A stretch of 64,000 nt of DNA from Streptomyces niger. GTDB lineage: Bacteria > Actinomycetota > Actinomycetes > Streptomycetales > Streptomycetaceae. Below, piece after piece: positions 18,138 through 26,865 of this stretch. How positions within the stretch are numbered: position 1 is the first letter of the stretch; each line of letters starts with the position of its first letter. The notes under the pieces are model-generated. The model was not told the origin of the DNA, did no database searches, and saw nothing but the letters and a program-made list of their open reading frames with translations. The position numbers and the translations under genes were made by a program. The stretch covers positions 372,001 to 436,000 of the forward strand of contig NZ_JOFQ01000007.1 of NCBI RefSeq assembly GCF_000718305.1. The letters are read 5' to 3'.

Positions 18138-18551
18138 GTGCCGCTCTCGGAGCACGAGCAGCGCATGCTCGAGCAAATGGAGCGAGCGCTGTACGCCGAA
18201 GATCCGAAGTTCGCGACAGCGCTTGAAGGAAGTGGGCTGCGTACGTACACCCGGCGACGGGTCTACCAAGCGGTCGTGGGCTTCCTGGTAGGTATCGCGC
18301 TCCTCATGGCCGGAATGGTCGCACAGCAGATCTGGATCAGCGTGGTGGGCTTCCTCGTGATGCTCGGCTGCGCGGTCCTGGCCGTCACCAGCTGGCGTAA
18401 GGCGCCCAAGCCGGGTGAGCAGCAGGCCGGAGCGGGGGCCGCCCGCGGCGGCGGAAGCGGGCAGTCCCGCCGTACGTCCCGGTCGCGGCGCTCGATGATG
18501 GACCGCATCGAAGAACGTTGGCAGCGTCGCAGGGACGAACAGGGCCACTGA
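18138..18551 (+). CDS. DUF3040 two-helix membrane protein
   Basis: The 137-residue protein starts MPLSEHEQRMLEQMERALYA, the conserved DUF3040 opening. Two adjacent membrane helices follow (about 45-65 and 69-88), then a basic, Ser/Arg-rich cytoplasmic tail. The family is abundant in actinobacteria and has no established function. The GTG has AGGAGG upstream. The gene ends before a strong terminator shared with the convergent transglutaminase operon. Confidence 0.88.
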   Translation: MPLSEHEQRMLEQMERALYAEDPKFATALEGSGLRTYTRRRVYQAVVGFLVGIALLMAGMVAQQIWISVVGFLVMLGCAVLAVTSWRKAPKPGEQQAGAGAARGGGSGQSRRTSRSRRSMMDRIEERWQRRRDEQGH

Positions 18552-18691
18552 GCCCAGCCGTCCCCGGCCGGCCGGTGGAGCACGTCCGCGTGCCGCCGGC
18601 CGCCTGCGATACGACGATGCCGGTCGCCCGCGGCGCCTCTCGTCCTCCTGGCGCCCGCTGCCGCCGGCCTCCGCGTTCCGCCCGGTCTGCC

Positions 18692-18738
18692 AAGGGTGTG
18701 GGTCGCCCCCTGACTTCAAAGGGGCGACCCACACCCTT
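18692..18738. terminator. Strong 18-bp bidirectional terminator
   Basis: Perfectly paired arms (18692-18709 and 18721-18738, containing GGGTGTGGGTCGCCCC) flank an 11-base A-rich loop. It lies between the convergent DUF3040 and transglutaminase genes and can serve both. Confidence 0.82.
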
Positions 18739-18840
18739 TGCCGTGTGCCGTGTGCCCTGTGTCGTATGGCGTATCGCCGTCTCCCGTCCCGCCCGTCGCG
18801 ACGCGCCCCTCTCCGCGCACCGCGACCGGGAAGACCACCC

Positions 18841-21432
18841 CTACCGGGCCGCCGATCGGCCCGGTACCGCCGTGCGGAGGCGTCCCAGGACGGCGGAGGC
18901 GCGGGCCGAGGCGGACCACAGGAGGCGGACGGCGGAGGGCGGGGCGAGGAGGGCGCGCAGGCGTTGGCCTCGGGAGGCGGCGGCGTGCAGGCCGGCCCGG
19001 ACTCGGCGTACGTCCTCGGCCAGGCCCGGTGCGGCCTCGGGATGCGGTGCGTAGAGGGCTTGCTCCACCGCGCCGGCGACCCGGTGGGCCGCCTCCGCCG
19101 CCGGGCCCGTCAGTTCGCCGACCCGTACGATCCGCTCGGCCGCCTTCCGCGGCGTCAGCGCGTCGTCCGGGACGATGCCGTAGTCCCAGCCCGAGTCCAC
19201 CAGCTCCCGCCAGGGGCCGAGCACCACCCGGCGGGCATCGGCGCCGCCGGTCCGGGAACCGGGGACGCCCGCGCGGGGATCGGCGACGCCTGCCCCGGAC
19301 TCGGCGTGGCCTGCCCGGGAGAGGCTCGACCGGGGTGGGCCTCCGGCGCCGTGCCCGGAGTGCGCGGGGGACCGCCGATGTCCGGGGCCGGAGGCCGGTG
19401 GAGCGGCGCCGGAGTCCGGCGGGCCGGCACCCGGGGGAGCGGCGCGGTCGCGGGCGAGACGGCGGGCGCGGCTCCGAATGCGCCACAGGAGCGGTACGGC
19501 GGGCAGCAGCAGGACCAGCAGCACGGCGAGCGCGCCGGCCGCCAGGGTCCCCGGTGCCGGCCCGTCGTCGGCCGGGCCGCCCCCGGACGCCCCGGGCACC
19601 GCCCCGCACTCGGCCACCCGGCGCTGGTCCGGCGGGCAGGTCCCGCCGTCCGTGGACGGCTCGGCGGGCCGCGGCGCGGCGGTCCGGCCCGGTAGCGGTT
19701 CGGCGCGGCCCGGGTCCTCCTCGGCAGGCGCGTCCGCGGTGACCGTGTAGTCCGGCACGCTGCCCCGGCTGGGCGTCGGCTCGAAGCGCGTCCAGCCGAC
19801 GCCTTCGAAGTACAGCTCGGGCCAGGCGTGCGCGTCCCTCAGACCGACCGAGTACGAGCCGTCGGCCCGTCTGCCGCCCGGCGTGAAGCCGACCGCCACC
19901 CGGGCGGGGATGCCCAGCGTGCGGGCCATCGCCGCCATCGAGAAGGCGAAGTGCACGCAGAAGCCCTGCTTCTGCTCCAGGAAGCGGGTGATCGCCTGGG
20001 TGCCGCTGCCCGCCCGGACCTCGGTGTTGTACGTGAAGCCGCCCCGCAGCGCGAACCAGTCCTGCAGCCGGACCGCCTTGGCGTAGTCCGAGCGGGCGCC
20101 CCGCGTCACCCGTTGCGCCGTCCGCTCGACCACCGGGGGCAGTGAGTCGGGCACGCGGGTGTACTCGCGCCGCAGGGCGGGACGTGGCCGCGGCGCGTCG
20201 GCCAGCTGCCGGGCCGTCGGGCGCACGATCAGGCTCTCCACCTGGTAGCGGACCCCACGGGTGTTCTGGCCGCGGTCGCCGACCAGGGTGCGACCCTCCG
20301 GCTCGAAACGCCAACGGCCCGGTATGTCGACCCGGGAGGCGGGATAGGGCAGCGGGAGCCAGTTTTGTGCGTACCACCGGGCGGCGGACACCGAGGTGTT
20401 CACCGCGGTGGTGTCCACGTCCGGGGCCAGGCCCGGCGGGTCGGGCAGCCGGTCCGGTACGTCCACGACCGTGCGCTGCGACGGCTTCCAGGCCGCCCCG
20501 TCGAACTGGTCCAGGGCGACGATGCGCAGGTACAGGTCGCGGGTGTCGGGGGTGGTCGTGCGGTAGTTCAGGACCTCGCGATCCTCGGGCTGGTTGAGGC
20601 TGTCCTGGAGGGACACCAGGGGATTCACCGCGGAGATCGTGCCGCCGGCGCCCCCGGCCCCGCCGCGGGCGCTCATGTCCAGCAGCCCACCGCTCAGCGA
20701 GGGCAGTGCGGCCGGCACGATCAGGGCGATGCCCAGGGCGAGGGCGCCGATCCGGCGGCCCGTGCGGACCGGGGCCGGGGTGGCTCCACCGGGCGGTACG
20801 GGCGCGGTGGCGTACGGGCGGCCCGCGGTCGTCGGGCCGCCGCCGAACACCCTGCCCCACCGGGACAGCCGGTCGCGGCCCTCGGCGAGCAGCAGCAGAA
20901 GATATCCGGCGGCCGCCACCAGGAACCACAGCCAGCCCGCGCCGTTCTTGGACAGCCCGGCGGCGACGGAGTACAGCGCGAGCAGCGGCAGCCCGGCGGG
21001 CGCCGCGCTGCGGTACGTCACGGCGAGCGCGTCCACGATCAGGCCTATCAGCACGACGCCGCCGACCAGCAGCAGCCGGATGCCGGTGGTGACCGGGGCC
21101 GGGATGGCGTACCGGCCGACGTCGGAGGTGCCCTCCTGGAGGAGTTGGCCGAACTCCCGGAAGGCGTCGGGGCCCGGCAGCACGCCGGCGACCGCCTGGC
21201 CGCGGGTGAACAGCACGGTGAGCAGCAGCAGACCGATGAGAGCCTGGGCGGCGACGGTCAGCGGGCGGGCCAGCGGGACCCGGCGGGCCAGCGCGCCGGC
21301 CGTGATCACCAGCGCGAGCAGGATCGTCGCCTGGAACACCCAGCCGATCGGCTCCACCAGCGGCAGCAGCGCGCACGCGGCGCTGAGCGTCGCCACCATC
21401 GCGCACACCGCGAGCCGCGCACGGCCGCTCAT
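18841..21432 (-). CDS. TgpA-type membrane transglutaminase-like protein
   Basis: The 863-residue protein has an N-terminal block of about seven membrane helices (1-230) and an external transglutaminase-like core. The catalytic cysteine lies in QGFCVHFAFSMAAMARTLG (near residue 490) and the histidine in RDAHAWPELYFEGVGW (near 540). A Pro/Glu-rich linker, one membrane helix and a C-terminal DUF4129 segment follow. Such proteins travel with MoxR and DUF58 genes and are thought to act as cell-surface proteases or cross-linkers. The ATG overlaps the DUF58 stop in ATGA. The linker between helix and DUF4129 is Gly/Pro-rich and repetitive. Confidence 0.88.
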   Translation of the reverse strand: MSGRARLAVCAMVATLSAACALLPLVEPIGWVFQATILLALVITAGALARRVPLARPLTVAAQALIGLLLLTVLFTRGQAVAGVLPGPDAFREFGQLLQEGTSDVGRYAIPAPVTTGIRLLLVGGVVLIGLIVDALAVTYRSAAPAGLPLLALYSVAAGLSKNGAGWLWFLVAAAGYLLLLLAEGRDRLSRWGRVFGGGPTTAGRPYATAPVPPGGATPAPVRTGRRIGALALGIALIVPAALPSLSGGLLDMSARGGAGGAGGTISAVNPLVSLQDSLNQPEDREVLNYRTTTPDTRDLYLRIVALDQFDGAAWKPSQRTVVDVPDRLPDPPGLAPDVDTTAVNTSVSAARWYAQNWLPLPYPASRVDIPGRWRFEPEGRTLVGDRGQNTRGVRYQVESLIVRPTARQLADAPRPRPALRREYTRVPDSLPPVVERTAQRVTRGARSDYAKAVRLQDWFALRGGFTYNTEVRAGSGTQAITRFLEQKQGFCVHFAFSMAAMARTLGIPARVAVGFTPGGRRADGSYSVGLRDAHAWPELYFEGVGWTRFEPTPSRGSVPDYTVTADAPAEEDPGRAEPLPGRTAAPRPAEPSTDGGTCPPDQRRVAECGAVPGASGGGPADDGPAPGTLAAGALAVLLVLLLPAVPLLWRIRSRARRLARDRAAPPGAGPPDSGAAPPASGPGHRRSPAHSGHGAGGPPRSSLSRAGHAESGAGVADPRAGVPGSRTGGADARRVVLGPWRELVDSGWDYGIVPDDALTPRKAAERIVRVGELTGPAAEAAHRVAGAVEQALYAPHPEAAPGLAEDVRRVRAGLHAAASRGQRLRALLAPPSAVRLLWSASARASAVLGRLRTAVPGRSAAR

Positions 21433-23006
21433 CGCTCCGCCCCCTTCCAGCCGGCGGCCCGAGGCGGCGCCTCCGGCCCGTACGCCGCACCCGGCCCGTA
21501 CGAACCGCCGGGCCTGTACGCCGCCCCCGGCCCGTACGCCGCACCCGGCCCGTACGCCGCACCCGCCGGGCCGCCGGCCGTTGCCGCGCCGGGGGAGCCC
21601 TGCGGCGTCGTCCGCGGTGTGCGGGCGGGGTCGGCCAGCCGCCACAGGGCCGGCAGGGTGTCCCGCGGGGTCACCGGGAGGGCCGTCCAGCCCGCGTCGC
21701 CCAGCAGGCGCAGCCGGTCGGCGAGGGGGAGTGGTGCGGGCGCCGCTTCGGGGCCGGCCGCCGCCGCGCCGCCCCAGGCGTCGCCGTCCAGCACGAAGGC
21801 CACGGCCGACCCGCTGCGTCGGCGCAGCCGCCCCGCCAGCGCGGTCTGCTCCTCGTCCAGGTCGCCGAAGAAGGCGATCAGCAGGCCTTCGTCGCCGCCG
21901 CGCAACACCTCGTACGCGCGGGACAGGCCGGGCTCCTCGGAATGCTCGACGACGGCCAGCGTGTCCAGCAGCAGCCCCGCCGCGTCGGCCGCGCCGCCGG
22001 AGAAGCCGCCCGCGCCGTCCGTACCGGGCACGGAGCTGCCGGTGTCGGTCAGCAGACGCACCGAGAAGTCGTGCTCCAGCAGATGCATTCCGATCGAGGC
22101 GGCGCCCGCGACCGCCCACTCGAACGGGGAGTCCGGGCCGGACCCCCGATGGGCCGCGCCACGGGTGTCCAGCAGGATCGTGCAGCGGGCCTGCTGGGGC
22201 TGCTCCTCGCGGCGGACCATCAGCTCGCCGTGGCGCGCGGTGGAGCGCCAGTGCACCCGGCGCAGGTCGTCGCCGTGGCGGTAGCCGCGGGGGATCACGT
22301 CGTCGTCGCCCGCCAGGGCCAGCGCGCGGTGCCGCCCGTCGCCGTACCCGGAGGCCTCGCCGGCCAGCCGCACCGGGGGCAGCGGCTCGACCCGGGGGAC
22401 CACCGTGAGGACGTCCTGCGCGCTGAACGAGCGGGTCAGCTCGCACATGCCGAACGGGTCGGACAGGCGCAGCTGCAGGGGCCCGAGGGGATAGCGGCCG
22501 CGCAGGTCCGAGCGGACGCGGTAGGACAGCTCCCGGCGGCCGCCCGCCTCCACCCGGTCCAGGACGAAGCGCGGTCGCGGCCCGAGGACGTACGGCACCT
22601 GATCCTGGAGCATCAGGACGCCGGTCGGCAGCCGGGAGACGTTCTCGACGCGCAGCCGGACCCGGGTCTCGGCGGCTGCCGTGACCCGCGCGGGGGAGAG
22701 GGTGCGGCCGCCCGCCACCCGATGGCGGGTGCGGTGCAGCACGGCCGCGCAGACGAGCGGGAGCGAGGCCAGGAGCAGCCCGACCCGGAGCAGGTCGGCC
22801 TGGCCCAGGACGTACGAGCACACCGCCGCGGCGACGCCGGCCGCGAGGAACGACCGCCCGCGCGTCGACAGTCCGCTCAGCGCGGCCCGCAGCCCGTCTC
22901 CGGCCGGCAGACCCGAGGGCGCGGGGCCGCCGCTCTCCGCTGCGCCGGGCCGCCCGTACCCCCGGCCGGCCGCCGGCCCCTCGGTCCCCCCGCTCGCGCC
23001 CGGCAT
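21429..23006 (-). CDS. DUF58 (von Willebrand A-like) membrane-associated protein
   Basis: The 525-residue protein has two N-terminal membrane helices (about 45-85), a beta-rich middle and the DUF58 signature YRHGDDLRRVHWRSTARHGEL. A vWA-like fold follows with ILLDTRG as a partial MIDAS. The tail carries six-residue repeats of the AAYGPG type. DUF58 proteins partner with MoxR AAA+ ATPases. The ATG at 23006 overlaps the MoxR stop (TGATG); a start at 23033 would lie deeper in that gene. Confidence 0.88.
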   Translation of the reverse strand: MPGASGGTEGPAAGRGYGRPGAAESGGPAPSGLPAGDGLRAALSGLSTRGRSFLAAGVAAAVCSYVLGQADLLRVGLLLASLPLVCAAVLHRTRHRVAGGRTLSPARVTAAAETRVRLRVENVSRLPTGVLMLQDQVPYVLGPRPRFVLDRVEAGGRRELSYRVRSDLRGRYPLGPLQLRLSDPFGMCELTRSFSAQDVLTVVPRVEPLPPVRLAGEASGYGDGRHRALALAGDDDVIPRGYRHGDDLRRVHWRSTARHGELMVRREEQPQQARCTILLDTRGAAHRGSGPDSPFEWAVAGAASIGMHLLEHDFSVRLLTDTGSSVPGTDGAGGFSGGAADAAGLLLDTLAVVEHSEEPGLSRAYEVLRGGDEGLLIAFFGDLDEEQTALAGRLRRRSGSAVAFVLDGDAWGGAAAAGPEAAPAPLPLADRLRLLGDAGWTALPVTPRDTLPALWRLADPARTPRTTPQGSPGAATAGGPAGAAYGPGAAYGPGAAYRPGGSYGPGAAYGPEAPPRAAGWKGAER

Positions 23007-24004
23007 CAGTAACTCCGCGAGGCCGGGGGCCACTGCGCCGCGGGGTCGGGGACCGGGGTGTGGTGCAGGATCTCCAGGACCACCTGCTCGGCGGAGCGGC
23101 GGTTCAGCTGGGCCTGCGCGGTGGGCAGCAGGCGGTGCGCCAGGACCGCGACGGCCAGCGACTGGAGGTCGTCCGGGAGGACGTACTCCCGTCCGGCGAG
23201 GGCGGCCGCGGCCTTCGCCGCCCGCAGCAGATGGAGCGTCGCCCGCGGAGAGGCGCCGAGCCGCAGGTCGGGGTGGCTGCGCGTGGCGGAGATCAGCTCG
23301 ACGGCGTATCTGCGCACCGGCTCCGCGACGTGCACCGTCCGCACCGCCTCGACCATCTTCACGATCTCGTGCGCGTGCGCGACGGGCTGGATGTCGTCCA
23401 GCGGGGACGTGTCGCCGTGCACGTCCAGCATCTGCAGCTCGGCCTCGGGGCCGGGGTAGCCGATGGACACGCGGGCCAGGAAGCGGTCCCGCTGCGCCTC
23501 GGGGAGGGGGTAGGTGCCCTCCATCTCCAGGGGGTTCTGCGTGGCGACCACCATGAAGGGGCTCGGCAGGGCGTACGTCCGGCCGTCCATGGTGACCTGG
23601 CGCTCCTCCATGGCCTCCAGGAGCGCTGACTGGGTCTTGGGGGAGGCGCGATTGATCTCGTCGCCGATGACGATCTGGGCGAAGACGGCGCCCGGCTTGA
23701 ATTCGAAGTCGCGCCGGTGCTGGTCGAAGATGCTGACTCCGGTGATGTCCGAGGGCAGCAGGTCGGGGGTGAACTGGATGCGGCGCACCGAGCAGTCGAC
23801 GGACCGGGCGAGCGCCTTGGCCAGCATGGTCTTGCCGACACCCGGTACGTCCTCGATGAGGAGGTGGCCCTCGGCGAGCAGCACGGTCAGCGCGAGGCGC
23901 ACGACCTCGGGCTTGCCCTCGATCACACCCTCCACCGACCGGCGGACACGCGCGGCTGCGGCGGTCAGATCTCTGAGGCTCGCTGGCTCGTCATAGGTCG
24001 TCAC
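23006..24004 (-). CDS. MoxR-family AAA+ ATPase
   Basis: The 332-residue ATPase shows Walker A EDVPGVGKTMLAKAL, Walker B VIGDEINRASPKTQSALLEAM, sensor 1 FMVVATQNPLEMEGTYPLPEAQ with the arginine-finger segment QRDRFL, and a C-terminal lid domain. MoxR proteins act as chaperones that mature or insert metal into partner enzymes with vWA domains. GTG at 24004 is chosen because AGGAGG lies five bases upstream. First gene of moxR-DUF58-transglutaminase, with overlapping junctions throughout. Confidence 0.93.
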   Translation of the reverse strand: MTTYDEPASLRDLTAAAARVRRSVEGVIEGKPEVVRLALTVLLAEGHLLIEDVPGVGKTMLAKALARSVDCSVRRIQFTPDLLPSDITGVSIFDQHRRDFEFKPGAVFAQIVIGDEINRASPKTQSALLEAMEERQVTMDGRTYALPSPFMVVATQNPLEMEGTYPLPEAQRDRFLARVSIGYPGPEAELQMLDVHGDTSPLDDIQPVAHAHEIVKMVEAVRTVHVAEPVRRYAVELISATRSHPDLRLGASPRATLHLLRAAKAAAALAGREYVLPDDLQSLAVAVLAHRLLPTAQAQLNRRSAEQVVLEILHHTPVPDPAAQWPPASRSY

Positions 24005-24229
24005 CCGGTCCTCCTCGGCCCTTGCCCGCGCTCGCGTGGAGCGGGCTTCCCCTGTTTCGGGGCCGACGCCTTTCCTGGTCCGGCCCACCCCGGTGCGACA
24101 CCGTCCCCGGCCCGGCCGGACACGACGTCACGTAGGCATTCTTGCCGCCCGCGCGGCTTCGCGTCATGGGCTGTGGATAACTCGGGACCGCGGACGCCGG
24201 CCGCCGGGCAGGTCGGTGGCCGGAACGCG

Positions 24230-24264
24230 CGTTCGCCGGTACGTCGTCGACGTACCGGCGAACG
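24230..24264. terminator. 16-bp terminator hairpin after carbonic anhydrase
   Basis: Arms 24230-24245 and 24249-24264 (CGTTCGCCGGTACGTC and its complement) pair perfectly around a three-base loop, 23 bases after the carbonic anhydrase stop. Confidence 0.72.
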
Positions 24265-24287
24265 GTGGAACGTATGGGGGTGCCGCG

Positions 24288-24851
24288 TCAGTGCTGCGGA
24301 TCGATCTCGCGCAGCAGGCCCGTCTTCACGTCGAAGACGAAGCCGCGTACGTCGTCCGTGTGGAGCAGGAAGGGCGACGTACGGACGCGCTGCATCGACT
24401 GGCGTACGTCGGCGTCCAGGTCCTTGAACGCCTCGACGGCCCAGTTCGGCCGCTGTCCGACTTCCTCGGCCAGTTCATGGCGGAAGTCCTCGGTCAGGGT
24501 CTGCATGCCGCAGTTGGTGTGGTGGATGAGCACCACCGAGCGGGTGCCCAGCGCACGCTGGCTGATGGTCAGGGAACGGATGATGTCATCGGTGACCACA
24601 CCGCCCGCGTTGCGGATGGTGTGGCAGTCGCCGAGCTCCAGGCCCAGCGCTTCATGGAGATCGAGCCGGGCGTCCATGCAGGCCACGACGGCGACCTTCA
24701 GTACGGGACGGGCGTCCATGCCGGGGTCCGTGAAATCGGCGGCATATCGGGCATTGGCCTCGACGAGGCGGTCGGTGACGGAGCTGCCGGAGGAGGCGGC
24801 TGCGTTGTCGGACGGGGACGGTGCCTGCGACTCGGATATCGACATAGCCAT
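24288..24851 (-). CDS. Beta-class carbonic anhydrase
   Basis: The 187-residue enzyme interconverts CO2 and bicarbonate. Zinc ligands and the catalytic dyad are in VVACMDARLD (Cys, Asp, Arg) and VVLIHHTNCGM (His, Cys). The segment DCHTIRNAGGVVTDD is also conserved. A Ser-rich N-terminus of about 30 residues precedes the fold. Two ATGs (24851 and 24845) are possible; neither has a ribosome site, so a leaderless message is likely. Confidence 0.86.
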   Translation of the reverse strand: MAMSISESQAPSPSDNAAASSGSSVTDRLVEANARYAADFTDPGMDARPVLKVAVVACMDARLDLHEALGLELGDCHTIRNAGGVVTDDIIRSLTISQRALGTRSVVLIHHTNCGMQTLTEDFRHELAEEVGQRPNWAVEAFKDLDADVRQSMQRVRTSPFLLHTDDVRGFVFDVKTGLLREIDPQH

Positions 24852-25045
24852 AAAAGTAATGGCTACCGTGCCGGAGCGCCGCTCGTGAGGACGGGCATAG
24901 CGGGTCAACGGGCCATTCCTGTGAGGTAACCCACAAGAATGGCCGGCCTTCCCCTGTACGAGTGAAAGTCCCTCCTTCCCAACGCCCGGACGGCGGCGTT
25001 CCGCAGCCCCCCGGCGACCGCTTCAGGACGCGCCCGACCAGTTGG

Positions 25046-25073
25046 TTGACCGAAGGGATGAGTGGACTAAAGT
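25046..25073 (+). promoter_or_regulatory. Candidate main dcw promoter
   Basis: TTGACC (25046-25051) and TAAAGT (25068-25073) lie 16 bases apart, a good HrdB-type match. Transcription from here would give a leader of about 235 bases before rsmH. Confidence 0.55.
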
Positions 25074-25128
25074 GACGCGAAGTGGGAGGCGTGAGACTCT
25101 CCTTGGATCCCGAACTCCCGCGCGCGGG

Positions 25129-25146
25129 GAACCGCACGTGCGGTTC
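25129..25146. promoter_or_regulatory. 18-bp perfect palindrome in the rsmH leader
   Basis: GAACCGCACGTGCGGTTC is fully self-complementary with no loop, about 50 bases after the putative start point. The lack of a loop favours a dimeric protein's operator over an RNA hairpin. Confidence 0.55.
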
Positions 25147-25317
25147 GGTCTCCTCCCGCTCCACCGGCCATCCGGCGGCTCTTCCCCGTCGGCGGACGGC
25201 CGCTTCCCCTTCAGAGCGGGCGGGGACCAAGCAGCACGTGCGGCCTCCGTCCGCCAACGGCAGGTGGGCACCTTCCCCGCGGGGGCGGTATCCGCCGCCC
25301 TCCTCATCGGAAGGCGC

Positions 25318-26280
25318 ATGAACAGCAGCAACACCCGCCACGTCCCCGTCATGCTCCAGCGCTGTCTGGACATGCTCGCCCCGTCGCTCGCGGAGCCCGG
25401 TGCGGTCGTCGTCGACTGCACGCTCGGACTGGGGGGACACAGCGAGGCGCTGCTGTCGACGTTCCCCGCGGCGCGCCTGATCGGCCTGGACCGCGACCCG
25501 TCGGCCCTGAAGCTCGCGGGGGAGCGGCTGGCCCCCTTCGGGGACCGCGCGACCCTCGTGCACGCCGTCTACGACGAGCTGCCGGAGGTGCTGGCCCGGC
25601 TGTCCGTGCCGCGCGTCCAGGGCGTCCTGTTCGACCTGGGCGTCTCCTCGATGCAGCTGGACGAGGCCGACCGCGGCTTCGCGTACGCCCAGGACGCCCC
25701 GCTGGACATGCGGATGGACCAGACGACCGGCATGAGCGCGGCCGAGGTCCTCAACACCTACCCGCCGGGCGAGCTGGTCCGCATCCTGCGGGCCTACGGC
25801 GAGGAGAAGCAGGCCAAGCGGATCGTCTCGGCGATCGTGCGGGAGCGCGAGAAGGAGCCGTTCACGAACAGCGCGCGGCTGGTCGAGCTGATCCGGGACG
25901 CCCTCCCGCAGGCCGCCAAGCGCACCGGCGGCAACCCCGCCAAGCGGACGTTCCAGGCGCTGCGCATCGAGGTCAACGGCGAGCTGTCGGTCCTCGAACG
26001 CGCCGTGCCGAACGCGGTGCAGGCCCTCGCCGTCGGCGGCCGGATCGCCGTCCTGTCCTACCACTCGCTCGAAGACCGGCTGGTCAAGCAGGTGTTCGCG
26101 GCGGGTGCCGCCAACACCGCACCGCCCGGGCTGCCGGTCGTGCCGGAGCAGTACCAGCCGCGTCTGAAGCTGCTGACCCGGGGCGCCGAGCTGCCCACGG
26201 AGGCGGAGATCGAGGAGAACCGCAGGGCGGCGCCGGCCCGGCTGCGCGGCGCCGAACGCATCCGGGAGGACCACGCGTGA
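25318..26280 (+). CDS. rsmH: 16S rRNA m4C1402 methyltransferase RsmH (MraW)
   Basis: The 320-residue SAM-dependent enzyme methylates C1402 in the ribosomal P site. Motifs are [16 protein letters not shown] (SAM binding), [31 protein letters not shown] and [16 protein letters not shown]. The ATG at 25318 begins the conserved region (HVPVM) and has GGAAGG upstream; the frame is open for 92 more codons without homology. It opens the dcw cluster and overlaps ftsL in GTGA. Confidence 0.95.
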   Translation: MNSSNTRHVPVMLQRCLDMLAPSLAEPGAVVVDCTLGLGGHSEALLSTFPAARLIGLDRDPSALKLAGERLAPFGDRATLVHAVYDELPEVLARLSVPRVQGVLFDLGVSSMQLDEADRGFAYAQDAPLDMRMDQTTGMSAAEVLNTYPPGELVRILRAYGEEKQAKRIVSAIVREREKEPFTNSARLVELIRDALPQAAKRTGGNPAKRTFQALRIEVNGELSVLERAVPNAVQALAVGGRIAVLSYHSLEDRLVKQVFAAGAANTAPPGLPVVPEQYQPRLKLLTRGAELPTEAEIEENRRAAPARLRGAERIREDHA

Positions 26281-26792
26281 CCGGACCCGGGCGGCTTCGC
26301 GGTACGGGGGGCGGGCGGCTGGCCGCCCTGATCCCCTCCGGTACGAGCACGGCGGCGCGCACGCCCTTCGTGCTGCTGGTCGTGGTGCTGCTCGGGTCCG
26401 GCCTGATCACCCTGCTGCTGCTCAACTCGGCACTCAATCAGGGCTCCTTCGAGCTGAGCAGGCTGGAGAAGCGCACCACCGAGCTGACGGACGAACAGCA
26501 GGCCCTCCAGCAGGAGGTGGACGGCTACTCGGCGCCCGGCGCCCTGGAGAAGCGCGCCCGCGAGCTGGGCATGGTGCCCGGCGGCACCCCGGCCTTCCTG
26601 AACCCGGACGGCACCGTGCGCGGCGTGCCCTCCGAGGCCACGGGGCAGCCGGCCTTGATGGGAGCACGGCAGAGCCTCCCGCCGGCCCTCTCCGGGACGC
26701 CCACGCCGTCCGGTACGCCCTCGGACGCGCCGTCCGGGAGTCCGGCCGGCACCGCCTCCCCGAGGTCCGTCCCGACGGCCTCCGGCGGGTGA
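26277..26792 (+). CDS. ftsL: Septum protein FtsL
   Basis: The 171-residue bitopic protein has one membrane helix (about 30-51, [20 protein letters not shown] region) and a short leucine-zipper-like coiled coil ([20 protein letters not shown]). A Pro/Ser/Thr-rich tail follows. FtsL joins DivIC/FtsB and FtsQ to activate FtsW-FtsI at the septum. Sequence conservation in this family is weak; position between rsmH and ftsI supports the call. Confidence 0.86.
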   Translation: MTGPGRLRGTGGGRLAALIPSGTSTAARTPFVLLVVVLLGSGLITLLLLNSALNQGSFELSRLEKRTTELTDEQQALQQEVDGYSAPGALEKRARELGMVPGGTPAFLNPDGTVRGVPSEATGQPALMGARQSLPPALSGTPTPSGTPSDAPSGSPAGTASPRSVPTASGG

Positions 26793-26796
26793 CCCC

Positions 26797-26865
26797 GTGA
26801 CGCAGGACGCCGCGTACGCGGACGCACCGCCCGCAGACCGGACGCAGACCGAGGGGGAGCAGTGA
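26797..26865 (+). CDS. Possible 22-codon coupling ORF between ftsL and ftsI
   Basis: A GTG at 26797, four bases after the ftsL stop, opens a 22-codon frame. Its TGA overlaps the ftsI GTG (GTGA at 26862-26865). The ftsI ribosome site lies within it. Expression is unproven; it is listed because the same arrangement occurs before murF and ftsW. Confidence 0.25.
   Translation: MTQDAAYADAPPADRTQTEGEQ

Larger units (their letters stand above)
24852..25317. other. 466-bp regulatory gap before the dcw cluster
   Basis: It separates the divergent carbonic anhydrase and rsmH. It contains a promoter-like pair at 25046-25073, an 18-bp palindrome at 25129-25146 and an open frame upstream of rsmH that lacks homology to RsmH and is probably untranslated leader. 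mraZ, often first in dcw clusters, is absent, and no MraZ-box repeats were seen. Confidence 0.65.

Noticed and set aside
24172..24180. Exact DnaA-box word TGTGGATAA
   Set aside because: A single isolated copy next to a terminator, not near dnaA/dnaN; no cluster of boxes or AT-rich unwinding element.
25042..25317. 92-codon N-terminal extension of rsmH
   Set aside because: No similarity to RsmH; the conserved region starts at [12 protein letters not shown], and the promoter-like hexamers lie inside the extension.
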